Positions 23,330 to 36,176 of a stretch of 60,000 bases of DNA are shown here, piece after piece. A program made the position numbers and the translations under genes. Below the pieces are notes generated by a model, which saw only the letters and a list, made by a program, of their open reading frames with translations, was not told the DNA's origin and did not search any database. The stretch's first letter is position 1. Each line of letters starts with the position of its first letter. Source of the stretch: Polytrichum commune (Eukaryota; Streptophyta; Polytrichopsida; Polytrichales; Polytrichaceae); NCBI GenBank assembly GCA_950295325.1, contig OX485803.1, positions 54,577,554-54,637,553 of the forward strand. Direction: 5' to 3'.

Positions 23330-23490
23330 TAGATCAATCGGTTGAGTTTGAGAGATAACCGGTTGAAGTTCAAGAATTCAGAAGGCACACCTCAAATCCA
23401 TAAAGAAAAACTGAAAGATGTCAACCCATAGCTGGTTGCACTTGGAAACACTAGGGTCGATTATACCCAAAAATCTGCCGGACACCGCCG
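23330..23490 (+). repeat. ACCGGTT-rich repeat, copy B
   Basis: It matches copy A at 20899 in the same orientation, sharing 'GGTTGAGTTTGAGA.ATAACC', 'GATGTCAACC' and 'GGTTGCACTTG'. It is diverged and its ends are not defined. Confidence 0.7.
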
Positions 23491-23651
23491 AGTTCAATTG
23501 TCTCTTTTGCACCTGGACCTCATTATTTATTTCACTTGTCCCTTTTGAGCCAGGGCCTCATTACTACAAAGTACATGAACTAGAACATTATTGCTAGAAC
23601 TGTCCAAGGCCCTTGATTGTTGATGGAACAACACAAAGTTAAGGCCTCTTA

Positions 23652-24199
23652 GGGCCAAGTTTCATGTGCCGGTCCCGGTCCGTTTTTTAAATGGGTGAGA
23701 AACGGGTGACATCATCCAAAAAATGGGTGATGTCACCCATTTTATGCAGGGGTACTTCTATGTGGGGTGCCGGTTTTTTTCGATTTCCTACTTTCTAACT
23801 AAATTTGGTGAGTGATAAGACATGACACTTTATGAAGGTCACTGGCAATGAAGGTCATCTAGATTCTAAAAACATTATAAAATATGCTTTCCCTAGGATT
23901 ACTCCTCAAAAGAAGGGACTAGAAGAACAAAGTGGCCTTTAGTATCCAAGGGTGTACCCTAGGTGACCGGCCTATCCGGTCACCGGAGCTTTCTGACCGG
24001 CACATGTCCTTCTTGTGACCGTTAGGACCGCCGGTCCTTTGGCACCCATTCTTGCACAACACAAAATGTGGGACACCCATCCATGGGGGGTACCAGTCCT
24101 TGGGTGAGAAGGATGGGCACATGGCACCACCCTCTTTTCACCGGCCCACCCATTTATTTTGAAAAAAACAGACCGGGACCAGCACATGGAACTTGGCCC
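23652..24199. mobile_element. PIF/Harbinger-type MITE, copy 2
   Basis: It is 548 bp, exactly the length of the copy at 8229, with the same TIRs and a TTA duplication (23649-23651 and 24200-24202). By eye there are about 18 substitutions and no indels between copies, about 97 % identity, so the family moved fairly recently. It is non-coding; the short frames in it are identical in position in both copies and are not genes. Confidence 0.93.
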
Positions 24200-24244
24200 T
24201 TAATCCTGTACACATGGTCCTTCACACTAGGTCCCGGGAAGTTT

Positions 24245-24450
24245 TTGGGCATAGCCGGTCAAGATCCTAGCTAGTGATTCTAAATCCAACCGGTTACATG
24301 TTCACATCGTCCGGTTTTGATTTATTCATTTGAGGTATATTCTATAGATTATTCTTAAATGATTTGGCAAATTTTCTCAAGTCTTGAACTTCAACCGGTT
24401 ATTTCTCAAACTGTACCAGTTCATCTGCAACTAACCGTCGGTTTTTTCCG
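24245..24450 (-). repeat. ACCGGTT-rich repeat, copy C
   Basis: The reverse complement matches copy A across about 200 bp, sharing 'GTTAGTTGCA.ATGAAC', 'AATCTATAGAATATACCTCA' with small changes, and 'TGTAACCGGTTG'. It lies just after MITE copy 2, inverted relative to copy B on the other side of that MITE. Confidence 0.75.
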
Positions 24451-26157
24451 GACATAGCTTCACACTACCTATGTGTGGTTGTGGTTTACTTTTCTTGGTT
24501 TTATTTCCGGGAAAAGGCATAATGAATGTTAACCATTATCACAACCACCTTCTCGAGTTTCTCCCATCGATCTCAATACTCCGCGTGGTTTGGTTAGCAT
24601 CTTAAGGGCATGGGGGGTGGACTCTTCATACTATGTACATTGTTCGAACTAACATGAGTGTAAGAAGGGGTATTATTTGAGGCTTTAGCATTCGTAGTAT
24701 ATGTAAAGAAGAGGTGTTACTTTTCTTCAGTACGTACATTTAAAAAAAGACTATTAAGAACCTTGAAGCAAAGGTAAAATGTACATAAGGGGGCCCTAAG
24801 ATTTAGAGAAAAGATTGACAATGTGCTAGTACGTATATTATTTGTTATTCTCTATAGACTTCTTGTATATAGGGGATTGGATCTCATAATGACCACACGC
24901 ATATCATTTAGGCTTCCAATGAAGAGTCCACCTCTTGACTTTAGAGTGGTTATTCATGCTCAAGTGGCATCACTACATAGTTACATGGCCAAGGTTTGGA
25001 GAGAAAGTTGAGGAGCCAACCACTTTAATACTACAATCCAAAGCCAACAAGGATAGTAATCATTAAATTTCTTCTCAAGTCCAAGACCTAATCCAATGAT
25101 GGGCTTTTTGTGGCCCCTGGTTGTCTCGGCACTTGTAAGTTTTTGACAATGCAATACACTTGTCTCATTTATCCAAGGGGGGGGGGGGGGGGGGGCAACC
25201 AAACAACCAACCAAAGCAAGCATAAGGACCCATACCAATGAGAGATCGTGCTTTGAAAGACATGCTTCACCATCGACAACAACTTGGAGGTCGTACACGA
25301 CGGGTAAGTGAAGAAAACCTTAGTTGTGGTTGATTATTGTAAACAACCACAACCACAATCCATAGCATTATTCAGCTCATACTGTACGATGGGTGGGGCC
25401 GGGAATAAGCCAAATTCTATTCGGAATTATGCTATGTTTATTCTCCCAGTAGAGCACTGCACTAGCAAATTTAGGTTAAAAAACTCGGGTGAAGCGGTGT
25501 ACTAATATTATTAAATGAAACGGTTGATACTAGCTAATAAGGTTCTGTCACGATCACCTTTGTAGGGTATACGACATTCCACTAGATACAATAAAATAAC
25601 ATGGAAATTTGATGCTTCTTTGAGATTCTTTTTGCATTGAATTATTGTTAGAGTATTTTATGTTGAAACCTACTTTTAAAACACAGGTGAAACTTCTTGG
25701 ACGTTCTCTTTCAATCCAAAATTAATTAAGAGAACTTTAAAATCTAAAATATTGTATGGATCCACCGCCCTACATACCGGACCAACCTATGCAAGACTAG
25801 CTTGGCCACCAATCCTAATATGACAAGCTAGAGAGCATGTTTTCTATAACCCGGCCCCACTCTTTTGGCATATTGGTTTGAGTCTAAATAAAACATGGTC
25901 ACTTTATGCTTAAGCTCTCACAAATACCTTTTCACCAACTCACCTAGACTTTGACTTGGGGACTTTATGGATTTGTAACTCTTATGCTGGCTTGGAGAAC
26001 ATGAACTTATTACATGAATATCCACCACTGGTTCATGCTCAAAACATTTTGTTTAATTATATAAATATTATTTTCTCAGTTTATAGTAGGTGAGAAGCAA
26101 CCTCAGTAAATTGGAAGCAACCTAAATTGCTCATCTAGTGTAACGTTAACTTGGCTA
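24451..26157. other. Intergenic DNA with a 19-base G tract
   Basis: There is no recognisable gene. A homopolymer of 19 G spans 25177-25195. A short inverted pair of 'TTGTGGTTG'-type motifs lies near 25321-25352. Confidence 0.5.
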
Positions 26158-28161
26158 CCGGTTTTCCCTTTAATATGACACGTTTGGTCGCGTAAGAAAG
26201 TGTCATATTATTCAATCTCATGTTCTGCATAATATGACATTTTGGCCTCAAATGTCATACTATCGAGATTTTTCAAGACAATGGCATATTTCTATGTAAA
26301 TTGTCATTTTGTGTACATAATGAATATATATAAGGATGAAAGAGTATTTTTATTGAAGAAATATGGAGTTAAAAGAAATAAAGTCCCATGATGATGTCGT
26401 CATCATATCATACACTACGAAAGTAAGAGTTTAATTGTCTTTTGATGGTGTTTGTTGATGTTGGAATTGATATCTTGCTCAATTTATCCTTAAAATATTG
26501 CATGTTCATCACATCTATAATTGAAAACTCCGAAGCATGTTCTATTACAAAATTTGATAATAATTGGGCATACTCACAGACTTGAGGAAGCTTGACTATG
26601 GGTGTTGGTTGGCCATCCACATCATTCCCCTCAATTGGCTCTTCATTCAATCTAAATCCAAATGGGTTATCTCATGCCAAATCCAACAACTCAGCCATGT
26701 TATATTTTGCATCAACAATTTCCTCTTTTGCCAATTGCACATATTCTTCAATAGGCATTTCTATGCTTCCAAGATTCAAGAGGAAATGAGACTTGCCAAT
26801 TCATTTGTTGCTTCTTGCATTCTCGATTTCTCACATTCATCATCCATGGCAAAACTGGCATTCCAGTCTATAGGTAAAATCTTGGACATCCTCTAGTTGT
26901 TTCATATAATTTGGGGGATTCATTTGTGTACGCACTTGAGAGCACCACAGAATAGCATGCCTTAGATTGAGTACTATGTTCCTCAAGTTGTGGTGAGTAG
27001 TAGAAGAATCAAACTAAGAGAGAACCCATTCCAAAAAGCTTCTTTTTACACTAAACTATGAATGAAGCCATAAGTCCCTAATCATGTAATGTTAGGTGGT
27101 AAGAAAGCAATAATAATGTTGCTCAATTGCAAGGTTGAAAACCAAATGATTGACCCTTACTAACACGCTTAAAGGGAATGAGTAGCAAACTTCTCCATAA
27201 TTAAAAGTACCTTCCACTTTTGAGATTTGAGGCTGATCGTCCAACTCTCAAATACAATGGATGTCATCCCGGCCGTTTGGTTTGCAAACCATCACACATT
27301 ATACTCTTTTGGCAACCACTTTCCAAAGCATCCTTGGTGTAGAGATTTGTAAATCCTCGCATGTTTCAACTTGTCAGTGCAAGTTGTGTTTACAACAAGA
27401 GCAAGAGTGGGATAGTCCTTTTGACTTGTGCACCCATGATTTTTTCCTTGCGATTAGTGTCTTGTTTGGTTGGGCACAATAAAAGAAACCAAACTCATCC
27501 ATATTGTAACATCTTCTGGTGCCATAACCAATGTAGAAGAGGTCAATGCTTACCAAATTGTGTGCAAGTTGTCTTGTGTGCATACGTGGTCATCCACACT
27601 AAAATTGTTGAGATTATAACCGAAATGAAAACCATCCATCACTCAAACTGCCGTCACCTTTGGAGCCAAGCAATTAAAGAGTGGCATGGGCAAATCTAGG
27701 AGTATAAGTCAACAAAGACTAAAATTTTGATCTAAAAAGATGTGAGATTCAGGTGTGAGGATAAATTTGGAATCAAGAAGAGAAATCAACAACTTCATGA
27801 TTCTTGTATACAAATCCAACAATCCCTCAGCCCTTCAACCTCCACGCAAACCCAAAGACTCAAAAGTGCAACATTTATTTTGAGACCGAGGTTTAAAACA
27901 ATTACCCTAAGTCAACTTAGGTTAACCCATTGATGAGTTCACCGTGTACTCCTTGATCCCTATGCATATCATATTGTGGGTCCCACTTCTTGCAGCATTA
28001 ATTGCCTCTATTATATGACAAATTAGGCCTAAAAATTTGTATTACAGGTTGTGTAGTCATAATATTAGTATAAATTAACACTAGAAAGTTTGATCGATGG
28101 GAAATGCGTCATGTAATTGAGGTGTCATATTATCGAGTGTCATAATATTAGGGCCAGACTG
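26158..28161. mobile_element. Pogo-like (Tc1/mariner) DNA transposon, degenerate
   Basis: The about 2.0-kb element is flanked by TA at both ends (26156-26157 and 28162-28163). The left end 'CCGGTTTTCCCTTTAATATG' and the inverted right end 'CAGTCTGGCCCTAATATTAT' are diverged TIRs leading into shared ATGACA motifs. Both subterminal regions repeat TGTCATATTAT-type sequences. The interior carries a broken pogo-type transposase on the minus strand. Confidence 0.75.
26408..27600 (-). pseudogene. Pogo/Tigger-type transposase pseudogene
   Basis: On the minus strand 27583-27374 encodes 'YNMDEFGFFYCAQPNKTL', matching the catalytic 'YNMDETGFFY' block of pogo-type DDE transposases. 26870-26790 and 26720-26690 give acidic C-terminal pieces including 'VDAKYNMAELLDLA', and 26650-26408 gives the C-terminal segment ending 'LNSYFRSV'. 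Frameshifts and stops separate the blocks, so no active enzyme can be made. It lies inside the TA-flanked element. Confidence 0.8.
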
Positions 28162-28689
28162 TATTTGCATGACATACTATAACTAAACAAATAAATCAAT
28201 GGTCTAGTCATGATGTAAAAAATCTCAGGAATGTTTGGGTATTGCAGGGGTGGCAACACATGTATAAGAAACACATGTTACCAACTTAAGAAGAGGAATT
28301 GAAGCTGAAATTTATAATGAGCTTATTACAAGTTATAATACAAGATTTGAAGAAAATAGCTACACTTGCTAATTCTAATAAGTTATAAATGAGAAATTGG
28401 CATCAACTTGGAATCCCATCAACTTGGCATCTTATAATTTAGAACACAAGCAATATTAACTTTTGAAACTGTAATCCATGCCACTACAAATAACCTAAAC
28501 GGTGTTTGCAAATTAGCATTGGGCAAAACTCAATGGCAAGCATAGAAATGTTGTCATTGTAGAGGAAACGGAGAGTACCACGAAGAATTCCTTAGAGAAT
28601 CATGCGTAACTTTCTACATGTACTCCATGTTCATTGCGTGCTCTCAAGACAATTTCTAAACACCTTGGACCTTCATGTGATGTTTTATA
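28162..28689. other. Intergenic DNA
   Basis: I see nothing recognisable. Confidence 0.5.
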
Positions 28690-29180
28690 CATAATTATGT
28701 TGTGTATAGAGAAGGTAATCTATTTGAGGAACATTCATGAGTCTAGCAGTAATGGTTAAAGGCCACCCACTTCCCACTATAACCTCTATAATACATTTGT
28801 GAAGTTAAAAACACCTAAAATACTAACAAGACACTTTGTGAACTCATCAAACTTCGTTTACTTGAACCATCAAAAGAATTGTAGCTTCAACTTAGCTTCT
28901 TAAAACACAACCACACTTGAGCCAACTATCATCATTTGTAGCCATCCCGTTGTGTACATAAGGTAATTTATTCAAGGAACATTTTTGAGTCTAGTGGCGA
29001 GGAAAAGCTTAAAGGTCACCCATTTCCCACCCTAACTTCCACATTTATGCTAACAAGAAGTTTTGTGGACTCAATGAGCTTTCTTTCCATACACTATGAA
29101 ATGTTAGCCCAAATCAACTTCTTAAAATGGAACCACTATGGAAATCAACCATCATCATTTGTTGCCATTGGAAAGCCTAA
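28690..29180. repeat. Tandem duplication of about 240-250 bp, diverged
   Basis: Copies at about 28696-28945 and 28949-29177 share 'GGTAAT.TATT.GAGGAACATT', 'TTTGTG.ACTCA', 'CTTCTTAAAA' and 'CAACCATCATCATTTGT.GCC'. Both are non-coding. Confidence 0.8.
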
Positions 29181-31604
29181 CACTAATGTTGTTGAAGAAG
29201 TCTAGCATGACAATGCCCACAAGTTGGCTAAAAATCTTGCACACACAAAATACACCATAACTATTTGACAAGACATGGGCAAGACAAAAATGAACACAAG
29301 TACTTGGCGAATGAATTTGATTGTTCGTTGTCAATTCTTCATGAAAATGTGCTCAAGTAATTGCCCATTTACCTGGCTCACACATGGGTCACACATAACA
29401 CCAACAACACTAACACCAAATGCAAGCATGAGCCCCCATGTGGCCCTCAAACTGTAGGCCCTAAAGCCTACCCTAAGTCCCCTAGAAGCTGCCATTTTTT
29501 GAAAAAGATTAGAAAAAACATTATGAATTCTAAGGAAGGAAATAAAAAGTTGGGGGTCTAGATAGTGACCCTGCATAAGAAAAATTCTTATAATAAGTTC
29601 TAAAAATATATTTTGGAGGTCCAAAACTTTTATGGTTTGAACATTTATGGTGTCATTGGATTCCTCTTAATGTCCTCTTTCTATGCATATTGCTTATATT
29701 TACATAATAACAAACTCTTAGATGCATTAGAAGGGAATAATAAGGAGTTGTTTTTGAAAGAAAAGTTGCCACCCTAGGGGGTTATGTGGAAAAGAAAGAA
29801 AGACAACTCCGATGTTGCCACCGGCATGATTTACGGTGTTGCTTCATTTTCGAGTTGCTCTAAGTCTATATTTGATCCCCCAGAAAACATTTTGAGAATT
29901 AAAGGCCCCTTGACAGCTACTAGCTTTTGTTGAAAGTGAACACCTTGAGTGGGTGTGGCCAAGCTAGTCAGCACCTATCTCCCTCAAGAGCAAATTTCTA
30001 CATTCCCACATGGGTGGTTGAAAATATCCGGTTCACCCTGATTACCCCTTATGGATGGATGTGTTCATAGAAGCCCCCATGCCCCCCCCCCCCCAAATTT
30101 TGTGGACTATAAAGCCTACAATGGTTGACATATTTTGAGCACGTAGTCCAATCTCTTCTAAGCATATGTTTTTTTTTGCATCCATTGTTGGAGCCGCATC
30201 TAACAACATACAACACAAATGTGGGTGTTTAATTAACAAAAATAACCGAATTGGGCACATACCTTATGACTAGTGGGTCACAAGGAAAAACAAAATTTGC
30301 TTAATACCCGCATATATCTTATACATAGAAGTACGGGAAGGTTGTCAAGTTTTGGTGTTGTACACAATAAGTGGGACATATTTAGGGCTATTACCCAACG
30401 GGTGCCAAGGTGGACATATTTACGAGGCCAACAATGGGAATAGTTGGTAGGAGGAGTGTTGCAATTGGCTTGTCGCGATTGGCTATGCCGGCAACTTCGG
30501 TTGGTAGCTGCCTTTCCAAATTGGTTTTATGTTGACTATATAATAATGGGACAATGCATTAAAATGGACAATTAAAATACACGTCCGGGGTGTACTTCAT
30601 GTCCATTCATGTGGGAGTGACAAATTTCATTAACTTTTCATGCAATGTCATCAAAATGGGTCATCTTCGGGCCCCTTTATGAATAATCCATAGGTGACTT
30701 CTCCTACAAATATTCAACATAACATGACTATATGGATGTAAAGAATTTTAAAGTTTCACATATTGGAAAGATTCTTCTAGAGAACTCACGAATCCTCCTA
30801 ATCTAATGGTACAAAGGATAAAATTACAAAGGTCAAATTTGGATACATACATGCTTAGTAAAATGTTGATGTAAACCACAAGTTCACACCTTGGGCAACA
30901 ATCTTGGGAGACTACAACAATATGACACTCATGCATGTGCTCATTATTGATTTAGAGAATGGGACCCGTTCGATTCACCCAATGCAATGCAATGAAATAA
31001 ATATTGTCAACAACTAGCCTCCAAACCTCATATTATAATAAAGTTTTCCATCCAAGTTGGTTTAGTTAAAATACTTGGAATATGGATGGCGTCCTTTGGG
31101 AAGGGGGCGGATAAGTGCCCTTCCAAGGGTTCTCAATCCCACTCCATTTCATCATCCTCTCCGAGTTTACAACTTCACATGGGTTTTTTTGCCTCACATG
31201 GAGAACCTAACTTAGAAAGTAACGGCCAACTAGTAGGATTTACTTTTGGGGCAAGACTTAGAGTTGGTAGCTTGTGGCAAAAGAAGGCAAAAAGATGGTG
31301 GAGTTGTGTCACCACAACCCTTTGGCAGTGAACTTGTGCATCTAGGCTCAAAGTCTTCATACAAGGTGGTGGGCAATGGGTGGGTGGATAGTCTATACGC
31401 GATTGTGGTGGCAAGAAGAGCAGTGTGGGAAAGAATAGTCTATTGTTGGCAGCCTAGGGAAGGAAAATACCACCATGACATAGGAACGCCTAGTAGAAGA
31501 TGAGAACAATGAGGACATATTAATTGCGCATGAGCAATTTAGAGCCATCAAAGTTGCATTGGTTAAAGTAGCAATGCAAGCGGTGATTGGTTGCACGTCC
31601 AATT
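29181..31604. other. Intergenic DNA with a 14-base C tract
   Basis: No gene or repeat is recognised. A C14 tract occupies 30081-30094. Frames at 31086-31331 and 31246-31503 have no motifs and are not called. Confidence 0.45.
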
Positions 31605-33678
31605 TGTGAGATGGCTTCTAGCCTCCACTTCAAGGCCCAACAATGTAAGTCAATTGCGTTCATTCTTGGGTCTTAGTAATTATTTCCGTTGATTTATTCA
31701 AGGTTATTCAACCTTAGTTGCTTCTTTGACTCGTTTGACAAGAAAAGATGTGAAGTACATTTGGACTAATCAATGTCAAGAGTCTTTTGAAGGGGTTAAG
31801 TATGTGTTAACTAATGCACCCGTGCTGAATATACCAATATTTGGGGAAAGATTTAAAGTCATATGTGATGCTTCCTTGTTGGGTATAGGGAAAGTTCTTT
31901 TACTTTAAGGTAGGTCAATTGTGTTTGAAAGCCACAAGGTTACACTTGCCGAAAAAAATTATACCACATGTGAACAAGAATTATCAACCGTTGTGCATGC
32001 CTTATGAACATGACATTATTATTTAGAAGGTTCAAAATGTGTAGTGATTACATATCACAATCCATTAACCTATCTAAAGTCACAACAAAATTTGTCAAGG
32101 CGTGAGGCTCAGTGGTTAAAGTATTTAGAGCAAACTTTTCATTATCGATAGGAGTATCGTCATGGGAGAAGCAATGTCGCCAATCCATTAAGCGGGAACC
32201 CATTAGATGAAAAACAAGTCAGGTTAGCCTTACTGACAAGAAGCGCTTCAAGTTGTAGCTTCCAACTAGTGGTGGCCGACACTAGGAGGAGTGCTCCTCC
32301 CTGGGTTCGACAATACATTCTTTAATAAAATCATTGCAGGGTATGTTTTAAACCCGTGGTTTAAGAACCCGGTTAATTTAGCAAAATTGGTCTTCCACAA
32401 TGCCATTTTGTGGTGCTAAGATGCAATTGTGGTACCTGTTGTGGGTTCCCTTTGTAAAGATATACTCTTTGAATGTCATGATGATTTTTATAGTGGACAT
32501 ATGGGTATTATGAAGACCTTGAAACAAGTTAAAACAAATTTTTGGTGGCCAAATTGAGGGATGATGTCAAGACTTATGTGAATACATGTGATGTATGTCA
32601 ACATAGTAAAACCTCTACTACAAGGATAACATGATTATTGCTACCCTTAGAAATTCTTGAAAGGAAGTGAGAATGTGTTAGCCTTGAATTTATCACTAGA
32701 TTAACTCCCACAAAACAAGAGCATGATGCAATACTGGTGTGTGTGGATAAACTGAGCAAAATGGCTCATTTTTTAGTCACAATGACCACAATTACTACAA
32801 AAGAAACATCAAGATTCTTTCATAGACTTTGTGTATAAGCATCATGGTCTTTCTAGATAGCTAGTTAGTGATCAAGATACTCAATTTATTAGTTGGTTTT
32901 GGGTTGCACTATGTAATGTTTTACACAAAGCAAGCTATGTCTACAATTTTTCATCCTCAAACAAATGGGCAGACAAAGAGAGTTAACATGATTCTAAAAG
33001 GTATGCTAAGGCATTATGTTAGTCCAACTCAAGATGACTGGGATTTAAATTTATCCTTGGTTGAGGTTACATACAATAACGTTTGGCAAGAATCAATTCA
33101 AACCACTCCTTTTATGTTGAATCATGGTCAACATCCTTTGACACCTTTGAATATTGGGATCAGGAGGTGCCATGTCCTTGCTGTAAAGGACTTAGTACAA
33201 TCGATGTCTAGTAATATGGAAGAGGCTAAGAAGCATTTGCTAGCAACACAAAATAGACAGAAGTCCTGTGCTGATACAAAAAAACGTGAAATCTCTTTTG
33301 TTGTTGGAACTCAAGTGTTGTTGAGTACATCTAACATTAAGTTAAAGATGCCAGGAGCAAGGAAATTGCTACCTAGATGGATTTGTCTTTTTAAGGTATT
33401 AAAAAAAGGTGGGCAAAGTGGCTTACAAAATAAAATTGCCATAGACATTGAAAATACATGATTTGTTTCATATCTCACTTCTAAAGTCATATAAGACTTC
33501 TAGCAAAGTACAACCTCCGCCACCACCAATCCTAGGAGATGATGAGTTGTCATTTGATATTGAATGCGTTCTTACATCTGAGGTAAGAGGTAGTCATACG
33601 AGGCCTCATAAATTTTACCTCATTAAGTGGCTTGGATATGGACTTGAACATAATTCTTGGGAGCCAAAAAAAATTTGA
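31605..33678 (+). pseudogene. Ty3/gypsy chromovirus pol relic
   Basis: In order: the end of the reverse transcriptase ('NNVSQLRSFLGLSNYF'), the RNase H start ('FERFKVICDASLLGIGKVL' type), decayed RNase H, the integrase zinc region ('GHMGIMKTLKQVK', 'CDVCQHSK'), the integrase core end ('STIFHPQTNGQTKRVN') and a chromodomain at 33448-33678 ('YLIKWLGYGLEHNSWEP'). The chromodomain marks a chromovirus. Everything upstream of the RT thumb (gag, protease, most of RT, 5' LTR) is missing. Several stops and frameshifts occur, for example in the RNase H and integrase parts, so it is inactive. Confidence 0.9.
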
Positions 33679-33865
33679 GTTCAGAAGTGCTCAAAGAATA
33701 TTGAGACATTGTGGCACGTTCACAAGAACGGCTAATACAAAATAAAGGTGTTGAGAGTATTAGTGTGTCCAATAAGATCAATAAAAGAAGCAATCATAAA
33801 CGAAAACGAGCCGAGGGTTTGGGAGTTTAAAATAGTGTACCATTTGAACATAGATGCTCAAAGTT

Positions 33866-33878
33866 AAATGGGGAGGAG
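33866..33878 (+). other. Polypurine tract of the chromovirus
   Basis: AAATGGGGAGGAG immediately precedes the TG of the LTR, the standard position of the plus-strand primer. Confidence 0.75.
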
Positions 33879-34138
33879 TGTAACATGGGCCATTATTGGT
33901 ACATGTTGACTAGAACTAAGATAACAGTAGTCTAGAATGAATTTAAAGTAAAAGCATAAATTTCATTATATTTGCTAATAATGAACATGCTTTTACTTTA
34001 GTTGAACTTTAGATAACCGGGCATGGTGGGGAGGTATATAAAGGGCTCTTGCATGAGAGTAAAGGTCTTTTATCTTATCTCATGGTTGGGTGGTTCATGC
34101 CAAAGAAATTTTCAATATAGAATTAAAGTTTTGTTACA
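33879..34138 (+). repeat. 3' LTR of the chromovirus relic, 260 bp
   Basis: It starts TGTAACA and ends TGTTACA, a perfect 7-bp inverted terminal pair with TG...CA ends. A TATA box (TATATAAA) is at 34035-34042. It follows a polypurine tract and the chromodomain. No 5' LTR partner was found in the window, so its age cannot be estimated from LTR pairs. Confidence 0.85.
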
Positions 34139-34335
34139 CTTCTTAAAAAAATAGCAAGATAAAGTAATATAGGAGGGGGCCACATGTCAGGCACCTAATC
34201 TCACTATATGTAAAGTTAGGAATAGAGTTAGAACACCTTACCTTATTTACGACGATAGGCTACACGAGAGCTAGAGCTTCAAGCTCGCCCTTCATCTTAG
34301 TTATTCAAGGTAGAGATAAAAAGTAATTAATAGCA

Positions 34336-36169
34336 GTGAGGCCAAACCCCCCACCCTTAAGCGTCCGTAGTCCGAGTAGTGGGTTTGGGCTCACATTCCT
34401 CCGCGGTATTGGATTTGGACTTGGATGAGTCCATAGTGCAAGGTTCACCCTTCAAGTGGTCTTGGATTTAACTTTGGTCTTTGCTTCCTTTGTCTTGCCA
34501 TCGCGAGAGTGCTCCACATTCTCCATTAAGTTGTGCACGTGGTTTATTTTTAAAGAGAGGATGCAAGTGTTAAAAAAAACACTATTCTCTATAGTCAATC
34601 TCAAATACATTTACTTGTGAAAGCCACACATAACACTAACTAGCATAATGTAACTAACTACTTGTCTATGAGCTAATTAGGTAGGCTATCTACTAAGCTC
34701 CTTCATGAACCCATCTCTTTACTTTCTAATTACATAAACCTAGCTCCTTCATAAACCCAGCTCCTTCATGAACCCAGCTCCTTAGCTTCTAACTAAACAA
34801 ACCCAGGTCCTTCATAAACCCAGCTCTTTACTTTCTAACTAAACAAACCCAGCTCCTTCATAAACCCAGCTCCTTACTTCTAATTAAATAAACCCAGCTC
34901 CTTCATAAACCCAGCTCCTTAGCTGCGGCTACTTCTAACTAAGTTTCTCCACCCTCAACCACAAAAACCAGAAAATGAACAAAAGAGAGCTTCTCCAAGG
35001 CCTCCCCCTAATTCACCTACCTAATTCCACTAATCCCACTAAGTCCCCTACCTAATTCCACAATTTTTCCCGAGCTCTAAGAGCTCAACTTCCTAGAGAA
35101 GAGAGGGAGAGAGAGAATTTCCTAACTTCACTAAGACTAACTAATCCACACAAGTATATTTTTGCACTCATCACAACATCAAGTGCTCAACTCTTAAACA
35201 TGGAACTTGCAACCACGTGTATTCAAAACACGAACTTTAAGTACCACAAATTGGAATCATGAATTAACTTTAAAATCCTTCACGTCAACACTAATTCTAC
35301 CAAGAGGTCAAGCCCTCTTCAAGGCTAACAAGCCTTGGCTCTCAAACTAAAAACTAAGCACACACATGTGCTCCAATATGGCTTCCCACACCCACACTTA
35401 TAACTCGTGGGGTGCCTTGGAGCACAAAGGAAAGAGAGGATGAGTGAGGGAAGAATGAGGGATTATATAGTAAGCTTGAGGGGGTGAGCACCCTCAAGGC
35501 TCACGATAAGCCCTTGAGATTTCCTCCTACTTAGTAGGCGCCAATTCTATCTTCTAAGCCTTCCTCCCTCAAATGATCAACAAGGATCCTAATTCGAACA
35601 TTTAACTAGCCTTGGCTTTCTACCTACCACACTTTACCAAACTTGGGATGCTTCAACCCAAACTTAGCCTCCTTCGCTTTCCGCCGCCATAACTTTCTCC
35701 CCTTACTTTCCCAAATCGTCGCTCACCACTTAATTCAAACCACGATGCTTAACTCGTGATTTGATTGGTGCTTTGAGAATTTGCTTATCCTCCACCTTGC
35801 ATTATTCCTTGGGCCTTCCCCATTAAGTGGCCATGATGAGGTGGTCCACTTGTGCGCTCCATGTGATCCTCCATTCATCCCAATTCGAATGCACTTGCCT
35901 CTTGAGTCACTTTGGTTGTCTCCATCCATTTGTACTAGCCTACTCACTAACAACTCAATCCAAGTTCTCCTTACCTATCCTCATTCACTCAAATCCTTCC
36001 GAAGGTAAAAACACAATAACAACTCACATCCTAGCCTCTTACAACATGGTACTTCTAAGACTAACATTTCACTCTTTTTATATTTTTGTGAAGTAACATG
36101 CTACTTCAAAGTGCATCAACTAACGTTTCAAGGGTCTAAGACTAAATGTGGGCACCCTTTTGGGCTCAC
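34336..36169. mobile_element. 1.83-kb unclassified element with internal minisatellite, copy 1
   Basis: The ends are GTGAGGCCAAA and the inverted TTTGGGCTCAC (10 of 11 match). Both are flanked by AATAGCA (34329-34335 and 36170-36176), a 7-bp target duplication. A second, partial copy starts at 41857. Shared landmarks are 'ACCCTTAAGCGTCC', the palindrome AGCTCTAAGAGCTC, and 'CTTCCCACACCCACACTTAT' close to a minus-strand TATA (ACTATATAA). There is no coding capacity. TSD length and ends do not settle the superfamily. Confidence 0.7.
34738..34925. repeat. Minisatellite, unit about 18 bp
   Basis: About eight to ten imperfect copies of 'AAACCCAGCTCCTTCAT', partly interrupted by 'CTTTCTAACTAAACA', form the core of element copy 1. 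Confidence 0.85.
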
Positions 36170-36176
36170 AATAGCA

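Noticed and set aside
34738-34925. CRISPR-like regular repeat array
   Set aside because: Units are adjacent and imperfect without unique spacers, and the sequence is eukaryotic; it is a minisatellite.
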